Of a stretch of 64,000 nucleotides of DNA, positions 45,120 to 60,000 are shown piece after piece. Under the pieces are notes generated by a model that was given only the letters and a program-made list of their open reading frames with translations, did not search any database and was not told the origin of the DNA. Location: assembly GCA_009760855.2 (NCBI GenBank), contig WPIO01000001.1:2996001-3060000 (forward strand), written 5' to 3'. The position numbers and the translations under genes were made by a program. The stretch comes from Cristatella mucedo. Its lineage: Eukaryota; Bryozoa; Phylactolaemata; Cristatellidae. Every line of letters starts with the position of its first letter. The stretch's first letter is position 1.

Positions 45120-48100
45120 GTAAGTAATGGCGGAAGTGAAGCGTCGCACAGCTTCACACGGGAGATTGATGTGCATGGCACATGGGTTCGGTAAATGTTT
45201 TTGTACGGTAAGCGGCAGTTCCGCCAGCAGCATTTAACCAGCGGTTAAATGCTGCTGGCGTGTACGCTGTGTACGCTTTTCATTGTATCGCTTTTCATTA
45301 GATACATTACCGCCACATGCTGTGTGATTAGACAAGTTAAAGCTCGCCATATTTTAGGACCTCGAGAAGGCCCCGGAGAAGTTAAAGAAGGCTTATGCCA
45401 GAATACAGTCGTATCCGTACGACACTGAAGCATGGGGGCTCTTTCTGCGAGACGCCCAGGTACCGACCGACGATTGCGGCAATCTTTGTCGCATCGTTTC
45501 CTTTCTCGTATCATATCGTTGCACATTGAGCTCGCGGTTGCTCGTATCGGTGTTGTATCTCGTATCTTGTATCAGTATTGTATCTCGTACCACTTGTATC
45601 GTAACTCGTATCACTGTTGCACATTGAGCTTGCGGTGCCGCTGCCGCAGCAAAATCAGTGCTCTAGATGTATGTGTTTTGCAGAGGAAGCGGATCGAAGA
45701 GGCAAGGCATCTCTATGAGAAGCTGATCGCTCAATTTCCGAACTGCGGAAAATATTGGAAACTATACATAGAGCATGAGGTTTTTAGAACTTTTCTTCCC
45801 TTTAGCCTGTACCGCTTGTGTGCACCGGGGCGGATGTTTTTGAGTGTGGTACCCGATGTGCCTCTGATCGTTCGACCCGCAGAGCATCGGCATCTTTTGT
45901 ACATAAAAGCGGTTGGTAACCTTCGGATTTTTTCTTTGATTTACCCTTGCATACAATGTCGTGCCTCACTGGGGGAGTGCAGCGCTGTGAACAGCAAAGC
46001 TTGGGCATAGGCAAGTGCCTTCTGCCGGGATGTGAGCCTGGTCGATGGAGCAGCTCACGTAAACCCCCTTTTTTGCCATGTTCCTCTGGCCTTACGAGAT
46101 GCTTCTGATCAATTCTGAGAGTGCCTAGCTATGTGGCTTGATTTCCGTATTGTGCTTTGTAGCAGGTCGATTGGTTACCGTATGCTCTAATCTCATGTGC
46201 TAACCGGTTTGGGGATCGACCGGCTGTCTGTAGTGCCCGGGTCTGTTAACAGCAAGCAGTGCTGCAGCTTGTATGTGGGTCTATGCATGCTTGGCAGTAT
46301 TTCCTTGCTTTTCCTGTTTTAGCAAGCTCTGCTATAGCTTTCATTCCCACAAATGAATTATATTTATTTATTTACAATGAAGTGCTACCGTATGCTTCTT
46401 CTGCCTTGGACGTCAAGGTCAAGGTTAAGCCCACTTGAAACAATCTTATTCTATTCTATACTGGGCTCTGATTTCGGATTCGGCGACAAGGATTTCTGAG
46501 CTCTTGATATATTTTAGTGAACCTGACTTAAGACTAGTGGAACAAAAGTCGGGATTCAATGTGGCATTTAGAGTCGGGCTCATGTTCATTTGGAGTATTT
46601 AGAGCAGTGGTTCTCAATCTTAGTGATACCTCGACCCTTTAATACATTTCCCTCATGTTGTGGTGACCCCCAACCATAAAATTATTGTGCAAAATGTGGA
46701 AACGTGTGTTTTCTTATGGTCTTAGGCAACCCTATGTGAAAGGGTTGTTCGACCCCCAAAGGGGTCGCGGCCAACAGGTCGAGAACCACTGATTTAGAGT
46801 GATATGTCATACTATCCTGCTGCCTGGCTAGTCTCGATCGCTAGAATCTTGGGAGGTGATTTGTCATTCCATTTCTGGGATGTGGCAGTGCAGTCACAGT
46901 GCTTGTATGATAAGGTTGACACATTGTAGCTTATAATCTTTTGAGCTCTTATACTATGTCATGTTCAGTTGCTCCTACATACACGGTGCTCATATGATAA
47001 GGCTAGGAATTTTAAGTGCTCAATAATTTTTTCCACTGCCATGGGACGGTTACTGCTTGTCTCTTAATAGGAAGTTAAATATTAAGTGTGAGGATATATA
47101 GATAAAGTGTGACATATACTGACCGAAAATGTTCTGTATCGATCTATTTAAGAGCATAATAAACTTTGCATAAAAGCCTGCCCGATTAAGACCCATTTAA
47201 GATATAGGTGTACTGTTTGTGCAGTATGGATTTGGTGTAGCCAACATGCCACAGTTAAAAACCCACCTCCCTCCAGATGTGCAGGGCACACACTGCCCAC
47301 AGTGCAGCCTTATATTTGGACCTTAATGTACACGCTCAAACGTCCTTACATTCCAATGAAGTTAATGCACCAGCCTGCTTACTACTGAGATAGTAGGTTA
47401 CCTTCCTTGTGATTTTAGTGCTTAGACAAGCCCAGTAAGGCTACTGCTTGTGGTGTGATGAAGTTGGTGCTCGCGATCTATATGCTGGACGAGCCCGCTT
47501 GATGACGATATAGCTGGCATGCAGTATCCAATACGAATGCTTTCTTCTTATAGTATCATACTTGAGTTTGTCTGTCGGGTTTCAATGCTAGGCTTCTTTT
47601 GGGAGGGAGGAATTATGGTGATTAGCGTACCTAGGATGTGCTTCTTGGCTGCAGATCTAAGTGGCCAGCACATCAGTGTTCAGATGCTCTCCACATAAAT
47701 AGGTGAACATCAGCCATTGCTCATTTAATACCTTCTGTCTTGTGGATATAGCTTTATGCACAATGTAGATAGTATTTGAGTCCCTCACTCACAAGCTGGC
47801 TCATTCATATAGGTAGCACCTGCAAACTGGTTTAGCTCGGCGTACCTGGTTTGGCCCAGCAGTTAAGGTGTTCTCGCCCTAGGAGACCGAGGTCGTGGGC
47901 TCCTCGAGCCCCGTAGCATATGCGAAGCACGTGAATAGAGATTTAGTTCTCTTAGGGCGTTGTGCAAATGAAAGAAAATGAATTATTATTATATTAAGCT
48001 AGGAATGGGATTCAAGATCTGATGACCAGATGAAAGTGATGTGCATGAGCGGATGGTATTGTTATTTACTTGCAGCACTTACATTAGGTTTGCCCTTATC

Positions 48101-51100
48101 TGCTGTGCGAGTTAGATAGTGTACGGCTGTCTCTAGGTGCCAAGTATTGTGCGTGCACGTTCGGCTTGTGGGGTTTGATGAAGTTCCCATGTGATGAACT
48201 TATGCATCCTGCTTGCAATGTGTCATTTGGCTTATTGACACTGAGAATGCATTCTAAGGGATTGGAGAGGCCATCAGATTACTGTGATTTGCCTGTCTTA
48301 TTATCATCATGAGTTTTGGAGTTGAACACTTGGAGCCTGGCGGTCTATGTGATAAATATAGATTGAGATTGAACTTTATGTATGGCGGAATGTACCGCAT
48401 TTGCTCTGGAATGTTAGGTACGGTCACTAGCTGGTAACTACTGGTAAAACAAAGCAGAATGCAGCCTGGGTCAGAAATCTCTATTGTCATCTGCTTGGCA
48501 GTGTCACATTTAGAATATACATTGGTGGCTGAGACCTGAAACTGTTGGCTTGTTCTTGCTGTTTGCCTTCCCAGTGCAAAGGGCAATGCCTCAAAGGGTC
48601 TTCATCTGTTTAAAGGAGGTCTAATTTATTTATCAAGCATGATATTACTCACCATTCAGTCGCGTTCTCTTGGCAGCAGACGTAAAGCGCCTTGAAAGAG
48701 CTTGAGTTCTCTGAGGGCGCTTTATCAAGTGCATTATTATTATTATTATTATATCAGAATAATACATTTGCCCTCTTACCTTCAGTCATTTCTAACCATC
48801 AGCCAGGTGGTTGTTGAAGCCACAATGTAGCGAGTTAGTCACCAAGCTAGTCGAGCAAGCCTGCATGAAAACTGGCCTACGGGCAAAAGCTGAAGGGAGG
48901 TAGTCTGTCGATGCAAGCTTTGAAGAGTGCTGCATCTTTTGAATTGGTAGCCATCGCAGGATGCCTAGCCAAGCCTGTGCAATTAACTCTCCTTTTCACT
49001 AGTTTTGGTCAACTCTCAGTTGACCTTGCGATGAGTGATGACCAGGAAAGAGGCCAGAGCCCTGGCTGGCTGGCTGGCATGCAGGGCTCTTATCTCCTCC
49101 TGTTGTACTGTCTATTGACATGGCCATGTAATTCAGTGCTGCTTTTAAAAATGCCGAGCTGAGTCATGTGAAAAGAGGTCCTACCTTATTACTATTTCCT
49201 TCCTACCACTCTTCTCCGTGGAAGGTTTTGACGTCCCAATGTGCCGGCCGTCTTTCCTACTTTCTCCCTACATTCTGTCCACACACTTCACCCACTAGAT
49301 ATCATAGGAAGTGCTCATGGATTTGGGCATAAGGAAATGGCAGTCGTGGCAACCGATAGAGTGGTATTGGCTGCAGCAATCATCGTTTTCCAATGTTATG
49401 TTATTGTTAGCAAAGCACCTATAATTTTGGGGTTTTGTGGTGCATGTAGGTCATTGTCTATTTCTTACTGTAATCTGCCATTCTTATTACTGAAGGTAGA
49501 CCCTTCACAACTGTTGCGATTTGTCGTTAGGTTATCACTTCTGTAAGCCACAACTTAGCTGCATCTTGGCTAGGACGGCCTTCTGCCATAGTGATGTAGG
49601 CCACTGACTCTTAAGAAAATAGGAAGAATGTGAGATCTTCTGAACTTGTATGCACATCGTAGCTGGATAGGCTGAAATCGTTAAAGCAGGTGATCTAGTG
49701 AAGGCACACTTTGAGGCACACACTTCGAGAGCAACCAGAGAGCAAGCACCAGCAGCTGCTGCTGCTGTCGAGGACGTAACACAAAAGCAGGTGCGAGCTA
49801 GGAGTAGAAAACCCTCATGTAGACCGGAGAGGGCAGGTTTTCTTTTTGAAGTGTTAGCCGTGGCTCGTACATCGGTTTTTGTTGCTGTTGCTCGTCGTCT
49901 CTTTAGTTCGTCATTGGGCGCCTTCATGCAAGCCGTGACAGGTAGCTCTGCTAAAAAGCTTCGTAAGCTTTGTAATAGCTGCCGGTGCCTCATCGGCCAA
50001 TGCTGCTCTTGTGGCATCACAAAAGTTCAATCGACTCACCGTGCTTGCATGCACCCATTCACGTGAGCTTGAGAGCGCAATCACAGGTACTCTAGGAGAC
50101 ATGACCCAAATACACACATGCTTTCACTTGCATGTGTGCATGCCCACGCACATATTTCACATACACACAGGTGCGCACACTTCTACGCGTCCGCAGAAAG
50201 GAAGTTAAACTGAATGAGTTGTATTGCATCTCAAATGTTAAAATCGGATGCAGCAGTACTTTCTTGGCATTAATGGTGGCTACAGGCATCGTATCGTATG
50301 GGTATTTGTATTCGGCTGGTGGCATTTAGGTATAGGCAGAATAGAATAAATTAAGGACAAGTTAGACACCTCACAGGGCAAACTCTCTGTTGCTGTTCTA
50401 AAGTACTTGCCTGATCCACTCATATCTTTCGTGTGGGGCACACCTGAAGCAAAACAGCTGGCAGGTGTGTTAACTGCTTGGCATGGCATACATGAATAGT
50501 TCTCTGGAGGCTCTCAATACGACTTGTGCTATCAATTTGGCTTTGGAGACCTTGTCTCTTCGAAGGCAGCTGGTGATGTCACTAGTGTGACTCGGTTTTG
50601 CTGGTTTTGCACAGTGGAGTGTTGTGTTGTTGCAATCGGCCGTGATTGTTCCCATAGTTGTAGTCATAAACGATTTATTCTAAGCTTCGAGCAATGCTAG
50701 TGTGAAATAGGTTTGAGACCACAGTTGCTGGAGCAGTATTCGTAGATATTGCCTTAGAATATGAAATGTCACTACCTGCTCAGGTAAGCGCTGCAGAACG
50801 GATGTTGAGACAGACGAACCTGCCGGATTAAATCAGGAGGATGGGTGGGATGAATGTTTGGATGGATACGTTGATCACTGTCAGACTGATGACGGGATAG
50901 CTGGCCCGCTCAAGAAACCTTGCCATTTGCACGATTATAGAAAGGCTGAAAGCAAAATTCAATAATCTACAATCATTATAATGCCGAATGATAGTATTTT
51001 GTTGCAGACAACAGAACTTGCCATCATAGCAAGAGAAGTGTACAAGCACTGCCACTCTGTCAACTGCACAACAGACAGCAATCTAAGGGCGTAGGCTGCA

Positions 51101-51620
51101 TCGAGAGTGAAATCACAGACCCACAGATGGGACTGTAGGCGAGTCCAGCGTTATTTTATGGCCCTTTGAGGTTCGCAAAAATGCACTGAGTGAGCGCATC
51201 TGCCTAATTGGCTGGGTGGGGTAGTGTGCACAATTCAGTCTGTTGTGGGGCTGATTGTTCGAGCCTGCTGCTAGTTCTTGTTTTCGTTGGATCCCTCTGG
51301 CAGAATCTTGCATGTCACAGCCTTGTCTGCCTTTTTATACACTAAAGCTACAAATAATAATTGTGCATTTGCCAAAACTCGCTGGCCTACTGTGGAATGT
51401 ATAGTTTAGTTTTCGTTCTGCCCCATGTCTTTGCTTGCAGCAGAACTTGTTTTTCTACAATATCTATTTACCGAATCACGATCAATTTTGCCACCCTCGC
51501 TGCCGAGTAGATCAAGAAGTGGCATCTTGTTTTTGCGATTGCTTTATCAAGGAGACTTGAATATACTCCCCGAACCCAATGCACTCGTGTGTGTGTGTGT
51601 GTGTGTCTGTGTGTGTGTGT

Positions 51621-51691
<71 letters not shown>

Positions 51692-54600
51692 TGTGCTGTC
51701 TGCATCATTAGAGAACCCCGAGCAGTGAGTGCGAGAAGGCAGCAGTGGCAGTTCACAAACTGGACAGAATCAAAGCATTGTCCGACAGCTCTCAAAAATA
51801 CTGTGTTGGGAGAACTGCCGTTTCATGCATTTGTCGATTTGCTTTAAATGGTTATCATATTCGTGTTAAATCTTGGAAATGAAGGATTGTTGTCCAGAAA
51901 ATGGTCATTCCTTTTTCAAACACAGGTCGAATAATCGGCCGAATTTTGGCCCTTACTTAGCTAGCATAGCATACAATGTGAAGTCGGTTACGAGTTTTAG
52001 TGTGTGGTGTGACAGTGTAGAGTCGAGGAATAATTCATATAGCTGGTATGACACTGCCTTTGCTTTTCGTTGTGCTGGTGGGAATTCGGTAATTCTTCAG
52101 TGTGCTGATTAAATCTTTGCTGGTTTGGTATTATGTGGTTCATGCGGGTCAAGCTGTTGACCCGTTGTCCTTACGTATGCCATTCCCGAGATCCCTCACT
52201 CATTCATTGGTGTTCCCACTCTGGTGCTGTTTACCGCTAAAGGATCTCGGCATTCCTTCATTCAAAGATTTATGAGAGCAAGCAAGCACTGAGGACGTCT
52301 ACAGCTGACACAACACACGTTTTCCCGACAAGGTTTCACTGCTGTGACGTTTCTGATTCTGTTTGCACGGGTGCATTTCGTGTAGTAGGGAGGACCCGAT
52401 CACGTTTGACTGCCAAGATTAAAGCTAGAAAAGAATTTGTTTGACCAGTTGGATTCTAGCCAAAGTCGCATTCAGGGATATATCCAAGATTTAGCTTGCT
52501 CGAACAACCGTTCAGTGGAAGGCTACAGATGCTTGCAAGGACTGCAAGTGTCGCCCGATGCCCTTTCGATTGGGGCCTGCGGTTGGGATACCGAAGGTGT
52601 AGCCATATCGGGCCAAAGCTTTCTAGGACCGTGGATCGACCAAGGGGATGAGAGCACCCGAGAGGAAAAGTGAGAGTGAGAGGGAGCTGCTAGCGTGCTG
52701 ATATATAAGTACTAGGGCCTGTGACCTCTGCAAGTTGATCGACCTGTCGTATGGCTCGATGTATATATAAGAGCTTTGCCAGTACCATAGGGGCGTGTTA
52801 GTCGATTTTATATGCGATGGGACTGATTGGCCCGAGAAACCAATCGTCTGCCTTCGAATCTGCGCTCTTGTCGATGCCACTGTCAAGCGGCTGTGAACAC
52901 TCGGTGCTTGGGTGAGGGTGGGGAGTTAGGCAGCTTTTGTGTGTTCCTGCTTGCCAGCCGAATCAGTAGTCGGCTTTGCTGCATCTTGTGGTAAGAATAC
53001 TGCCAGTCACTTGCCAGAGAATGCTGCAGGGTAGAACTGCTTTTGCTGCGAGAAAAAATAAAATAAATATTTGACTACGCTGTAACCAGGCTCAAAATAG
53101 TTCGTCGTTCTCCTGAGCTTACTTGCAGCAAACGGTAGCGCCGTGCGAGATCTGCTGTTGGTTGCTGATAATTGCATTGCGCTGTCTATGTTCCTCCCGT
53201 CGCAATTAGCAAGTTCATTCGTGCCGTGCTGAGCTCATTGGCTAAAGCGCTACGCTGCAGCAGCAACTTGTCGATCAGATTTCCTGCAGTAATGTGGTAA
53301 TAAATGGCTTGTTTTTTCGTGCCCCACCAGCTTGCTTTCTTGGCACGGCACATATTCACAGCCGTTCGGGCGTGTGACCTGTCGGCTTGTTATTGGTAGC
53401 AGTTATATATAGCTGCTGGTCACCCCTCGGCACCCACCGGAGGCTTCAGAGCATGGCACCTGCGAGCCTCGGCGAATCGTAGAGCCTCTTTTGCTGGCTG
53501 CTGGCTTGCTAGTAACTGCTGTTAGCATCATCCACCTGGGCCCAGTGGGCCACTCAAAGCTCCGGCAGGGGAATCGGTCAGATCGGCGGTCAGCCGTCGG
53601 TTCGGATTGCCTGACGACGACCTGGTGAGCGCCTGCAGTGCGTACGATAGTCGCAGCCAGCCTCGCCGTCGTCATCGTCGGCTGTGAGCTACTGCCCTTT
53701 AGTCTGTCGTCGTGCGCGGAGAACGATTCCGCCCTAGCCTAGCTTCATCTCGAACAAAACGCTCCTCTCGAACAATCAGATCAGGCTGACCGAGCGCCCA
53801 GGCTATCGTTAGCTAGGAGGCAAGAGGTTCTGGGCCATTACTTGGAAGTGGCTTAACGATTGGCTCTCCTGCCTAGGTCACGCACACGTGTACTAGCGCA
53901 GGAGTAGGCATGTGCGCATGTGCACACACTCAAGACACAAATGGGCACGTGCAGATGCACGCGAACTGTCGCGGGCGTGCACTCTTGCTGCACACATAGC
54001 CAGCCGCTCACACAGCACGCGTGGGCATGCAAGCAGACATGAATGCCTTTCACATGCATCTACTCTAATGTGTTCATGCCTTGCTTGTAAGACTGCTGCC
54101 CTGTATTTCGCAGGGTTCTAGTGGCCTACGTGTGGGTGTGGCATGTGTGTGTAGGTCGTAGCCCAGGCATAAGGTGCTCGCTCTTCACAAGCCAGGTCGT
54201 GGGTTCGAGTCATCGAGTCTTCCGAGTCCTGCAGGGGCGATCATTTATTGCCCGCTTCGAGTTGTGATGATAGCCGGCAAGGCTCTTCTGTAGCTATATA
54301 AATGAGGCTGTTGAATCAGCTAAGCTTTACGTTGGTCCATCCCCATTGCAACTACAACATATTTATACTTTACAGTCTATTCGTGAGCTCTCATATCAGC
54401 TGTGCTGCTGTTGCTGTGGTAGCTATCTTTCTGCAGTTGTGCTCAGGTCGTCCCCAGGGTGTCACTGAACTTTTCACGGCGTAGCTCTGGCGCTGGCTGA
54501 GCAACAGTCGAAGGCTAGCTCACTGGCACCAGCTGAGCATCGGTCATTCATTTTTTGCACTACTCTGCACTGCTTCTCGGTGGGTGGGGCAGTTGCCGGT

Positions 54601-55254
54601 GTTGAGGAGAAAAGGATCACTTCGGTGGCCCCTGCTGTCTGGTAGCTAGCTAGCAATCTTGCTACCTACCGTAGAGCAGGCTCAAGGCAGGACCTGTTGA
54701 AGTGCAGAGCCGCTAGAGGAGCTGTCAGCTGCCTAGCCTGGGCACCAGCTGCCCAACTGCGAGTGCCAAATGACAAGAAGGAGAACCACTGGTGGTCCTA
54801 AATTCTAGCACCCTCACCCGATAGCGCTGGTCCGATGTCCAGCGGCTCTGCTTCCGACAGCTGTGCAGCTCTCGAGGTTGCCAGCTAGCGAACCGACTTG
54901 CAGTGCTACTTACACGCTCGATTCTTCGAGTAAACTTCGGTTAGTGCAGGAAGAGCCCACTGCTTGCTTGCTTCGTGACTGCTTCAAACAAGATAAAAGC
55001 AAAAGGAACGTTTTGAAATTTATTTTAGATGAAAGCACGAAACTATGAACGAGTGGAAAAGGTATGTGAGCGCCATCGCACGTCGAACTGTCACGTTCGG
55101 TTTGCCGCTGTTGTCTCCTTAACGATTTCTGTCCTCTTACATCTTTCTGCCGTTGCAGCTGGTTCTAGGTGTCTAGGTATCGTGGAATGTCCCGCCCATG
55201 TCGCCCCTGCTTTCACTGCCCAAGGTAGGGCGCACGCATGCACACACACACATG

Positions 55255-55293
<39 letters not shown>

Positions 55294-57034
55294 ATGCAAC
55301 TGTCGCTGCTCTTCTGATCTATATCCCCCATCTCCAGTGCCTGCCTGCTACCACTGATCGATCGGTAGCTACTAAAAAGTGCTGCTGCACAGGGCCGTTT
55401 GTGCTGCTTGAGCAGGAGAACCGGCAGTAGTCAGATCACGGCTTTCATCCAGCCGGCTCCGACAGGCCACGATTGCCTAAGGGGGAATCTATGAGTGGTG
55501 GGGAATTATTCCTCTGGTCAGTCCTGCTTGACACCCGGTGCATCTTTTTCGCCGGGCTAGTGTGTCAGGTTATCGAGAACTTTATTTCTCCGCACCGTGG
55601 CGCTGCAAAGGAAAGACGTATTTTCGAGCTCTGCCGGCATGCTGCTTGTAAGCTACCAACCATCAACGTTAGGCTTCTTCTCGTCCGACTTGACTGTGTG
55701 CAACTTGTCTTGGGTGTCAAGCATCAGCGGCTGGACAGTGGGCTTGACACGAGGCAATCGGGTTAAGAGCGTAGGCACAGCTGCATCTCATCCTAATGGA
55801 AATGAATGCCTAGAATGTGCTTGCGATTGCATCGGCAGGAAGGGTATGCATTGTGAAACGAGCTGGACCAAGCACACACTCCTGGGGTACCTGTGTGTTT
55901 AAGTGGTTTCTCGAATGACTATTGCCTGTTGACGTCAATGCTCTGGAGTCTCCCACCGAGATAGGACCTGAACCTTTGCAGCGCAGTGCCAGTGATGCCC
56001 TGGGGAGATGAGAGCCGCTCATGAGGCTTGAGGGACTTCGTGATCAATACCCGATCCTGAAAGGCAAGCAAATTCACATCTCGTTCTTCGTCAGAAAGAA
56101 CAGCAAATGAATCAAAACTAACATGTATTTACTTTAAAGTTGAAAAACAGTTTGTGGTGCTATCGATGATCTGTTAACTTTAACTCTTCAATCCAACAGG
56201 GTCCACTCATTGAGCCTCGACTTGGGTAAGACCAATTTTTCGGATCAGATCGTTGAGGTCTGTCTGGTTGTCTAAGTCTGACTTTATCTCCTCAGCTGCA
56301 TCTATGGAATTGAAACCACGATTTGCAATATCTTCCTCACTGTCTGACTTGCTGCTTTCTGCCGACGAGGGCTGATCCCACTCCGCCGGTGTGAGAAAGG
56401 GGAGCTCAGAGCAGCGTGGTACTGGAGCGATGGATGACGGAATATGTGTGTAACTTGAACGTGGCACACATTTGCCTGTTTGCTGTTTGGAAGTGAGTCT
56501 ATCATGGAGAATTAGCAGCTGCTTCTGTGTTCAGTCGGTTCCCACAGAATTCTTGGAATAAGAGCATATACAGATACAAATACAAATAAATAAATACAAA
56601 CACAAATTGCAAAAACAAATACAGCTCACTCCCCCGTGCCAGCTTGTAAACATTTGAATTATATAAATTAAAAATGATATTCAACACAATACCTAAAATT
56701 GTTCAATAAACTATTTAGCAAGCAGCAATTATTCACCTTACCCTGATATAGTTTGATTACAGTGTTCGTATGTGAACTGTTTTGTTGTTCCCTGTCGGCT
56801 TGTCTTGATTTCCGACAGGCAAGGCACGCTGAATCATGCTTAGTGGGCCTCCCACATCTTAACCGAAGCCATCACGGAGTACTTTTTTGCTCTACTCTTA
56901 ATAAATTCCAAATATCCACACATTTTGCAAAATGTATCTGCTGAGTACAAGCAACCTCTTGATGCCATGTCAATCAAATAGGGCTATTCTATATTACTTA
57001 GCCCTAATTACTATATTATTATACAGTATATATA

Positions 57035-57066
<32 letters not shown>

Positions 57067-60000
57067 TAATATACTACTATATTACTTATTAATATAATTA
57101 ATTGAGTACGAGAATACATAAAATATTATGTATTCTCTTATTTTGCAATAGCATAAGCAATAAAAATTTTAAGTCACTATACTGTGACACTTCCATGGAT
57201 ACTACTGTGTAGTGTTATGTCGGCGTAACCCTCAATTCAAGTAGCAGCACACCGTGTGCTAACCTGACCTAACATCAGTACCTCACCTAACAGCAAAACC
57301 GGAGAAACTCAAAATATGATTGTCTTGACTGCAGCAACAATTTTTTTTTGGAACAATAGCTCTGTTCATGTTTTAGGCATAAGGCTTAGTAAAACACCTT
57401 GTATAAGAACAAAGAATAAATTGAAATCTGATACTAAGTAATTATATATGTTCAGGCTGCATGCTTCTACAGAGCTTCACATAAGGGACTGGTCAGCTGT
57501 GTCGTCTAGTTCGCGTGCATGCAGCTGTAATCACATAACACCTTACCTCGGACACTTGCTGGGCCGTTTGGAGCAAGTATTCATGTTTTTTACTTTACAA
57601 AGAACTTGGACCGTTGTCCCTGTGCTGTGTTTGCTTCATACACAGCAGTCCTGAAGTGAGTGGGTCGTGGCCTAGTTTATCGTATTACTAGGATTTAAAA
57701 AACTCACGTAGAGCAGACTTTTTTGTACGACAGTCACTTAATGGTAAACGTTGAGATAATACTGAGAAGATTACTCTAACACTCTAGTTCTTGCTTAGGG
57801 CACTTGTCCTAAGACAAGTATGTTTTACATTGGATCTGAAATTTGGACAAGCTATTTCCACATAAAACGAAAGCATCAAAAACCGGTGAGGCAAATCACA
57901 TCGAACCCCGAAGTAAACCGGAAGCAACGTTACAACAAATATAAAGTTATCCGATCTTTGGATCGTATAAAGTTGAGAAAAAAGTTCGTTCGCCGTGTTT
58001 TCATTAAATCATTAAATTTATTTAATTCTTATTTAGTGAATTATTCTTAAAATCACGACTCTCGAACTTTTCTTTAGTCTTATATATGACTCATGTCCCA
58101 ACTAGTTAAACCTTGGTATATCGAGGCACATATTTGCAGCTTTTTGCGTACATGCTTGTGATTTTAAACAGCTTCATTTACAGTGAAGTTTTGTGCCACT
58201 TCATAATACGGCCAACTCAACGTGAAATTTAAATTGTGACTTCAGCTCGGCTTGTGCACTGCTGCAGTAGTTCCTTTCTGATCTTGATTGGATACAGTTT
58301 ACTAGAGATACTGGTGATTGCCGAGTATAACAGTAATAATAATAACAATAATAATGCATTTGACATAGCACCCTCAGAGAACTCAATCTCTTTCTAGGCA
58401 CTTTACATTTGCTGCAAAGGAAACGCGATCGGATGGTTAGTGGTAACATGCTCATTAAACAACAAGAATAATATGGTTAGGGGTGACATGCACAGGGTCA
58501 GCATGAAAGTTTGGTTAGTGGCAGCATGCACAGTGTCAGCACGAATAAGCACAAAGTTCAAGTACGTTGGTCGACCTTCTTTAAGGGTAAATGTTGAGAA
58601 AATACCGAGAAGACAAGTCCAACAATCGAATTAGCTTAGGGTACCTTTCAAAAGACAAACATGTCAGAAATGGGACTAGGACTATTGACGATTTCCACGT
58701 AAAAGGAAAGCATCAAATCAATGATTATACAAAACGTGTCTAATCCGGAAGTAAACGGGAAGCACCATTTTGACCGATAACAAATTTATCGATCTCTGCA
58801 TCATATTCGACTTGTGTGTCTCAACTTATTAGATCTTGGTGCACCGGTGCTTGTGGCTTTTAAACATGTTCAATTTTGTGCATTGTAAATTCGATAACTG
58901 GGCCAAAATTGCATGGATCCACGTGAAATTTCAGATGTTGGTTCAGCAGCTTGTGCACCACTGCAGTTCAGTTCTGATTTCGGCTGGATACATTTTGCTA
59001 TAAAGGGCCACGATGGCAGAAAATTAAGTTCAAGGATGTTCAATGACATCTGGTAAACGATAGTTGAACGATGCATGCCTATTTTGTCATTCTCTTACCT
59101 TCCTCTTGTCTTATCGAGTTGTTTAGACAATGCATTCCATTGGCAGAGCATCTGTGGTTCCTTTCTGCCCCTACATTATACTACTCACTTTACTGTACAC
59201 CAAAATACTACCTACTACTCCACATTTCAGACAGTCGCAGACTGTCTGGAATGCCTCGTGACAGAAAGCTGCTGGTTTACATAAGGATTATTTCAACTTT
59301 GGATTGCTGTAATTCACTCTTCGACGGGTTACAAAAGAAAGTTTAGAGGTAACTGCGGACTTCGTCGACCTTGGTGGTGTGCTTTCTCAATTATAGCCGG
59401 CTCACCAGTTTGCTTAAGGATAGTCATAGGCTAATCTAGTCTAGCAGGAATTTTAGTTTTTGATCCTTTTTTGAAGTGAATTGAAGTCGCGAGCATAAAC
59501 TCTCTCTCCCACTTGCCTAGCCTTCACGACTTACTATAAGGTAGCAAGGCACCGGATCATAATTGTCAAATAGACTGGTCATTTTGGTCTGTTACTTAAA
59601 AATGACTAGGGATAGTTCATGTGCTTATCGAGCTGTTGTGCTCAGGAAATCATTACTTGAACACGTTCGGTGGGCAAGCTCCTTTAAAGCCATTAAGACT
59701 CGGATGGAGACCCCCACTCTTCGAGTTATTTCCTAAGGTCTGGGACTTGCCACACTGCGGAAGCAAGTGGGGCCATATATCTTGTCAGCCCTCGAGTGCC
59801 CAGACGGCCTATCGACCGCCCTTGTAGTGTACAAATCAACCACTCGTACTGGTATTTGCTTCATCAAGAAGACACGTGCACACGGTCTGGGAAAACAGGA
59901 CCCCCGCGCCGTTAATTGAGCTTGCAGTTACTGAAAATGCCGATCGTCCTCTGCTAGCCGGACTTGTTACGTCTGTTACTTGTACCTCTGCTTAACGGTG

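Noticed and set aside
57820-58050. Lysine/arginine-rich frame as the missing CSTF3 exon 5 ([12 protein letters not shown])
   Set aside because: Only weak resemblance to the expected segment, no suitable splice sites in phase, and it lies in a duplicated AT-rich unit.
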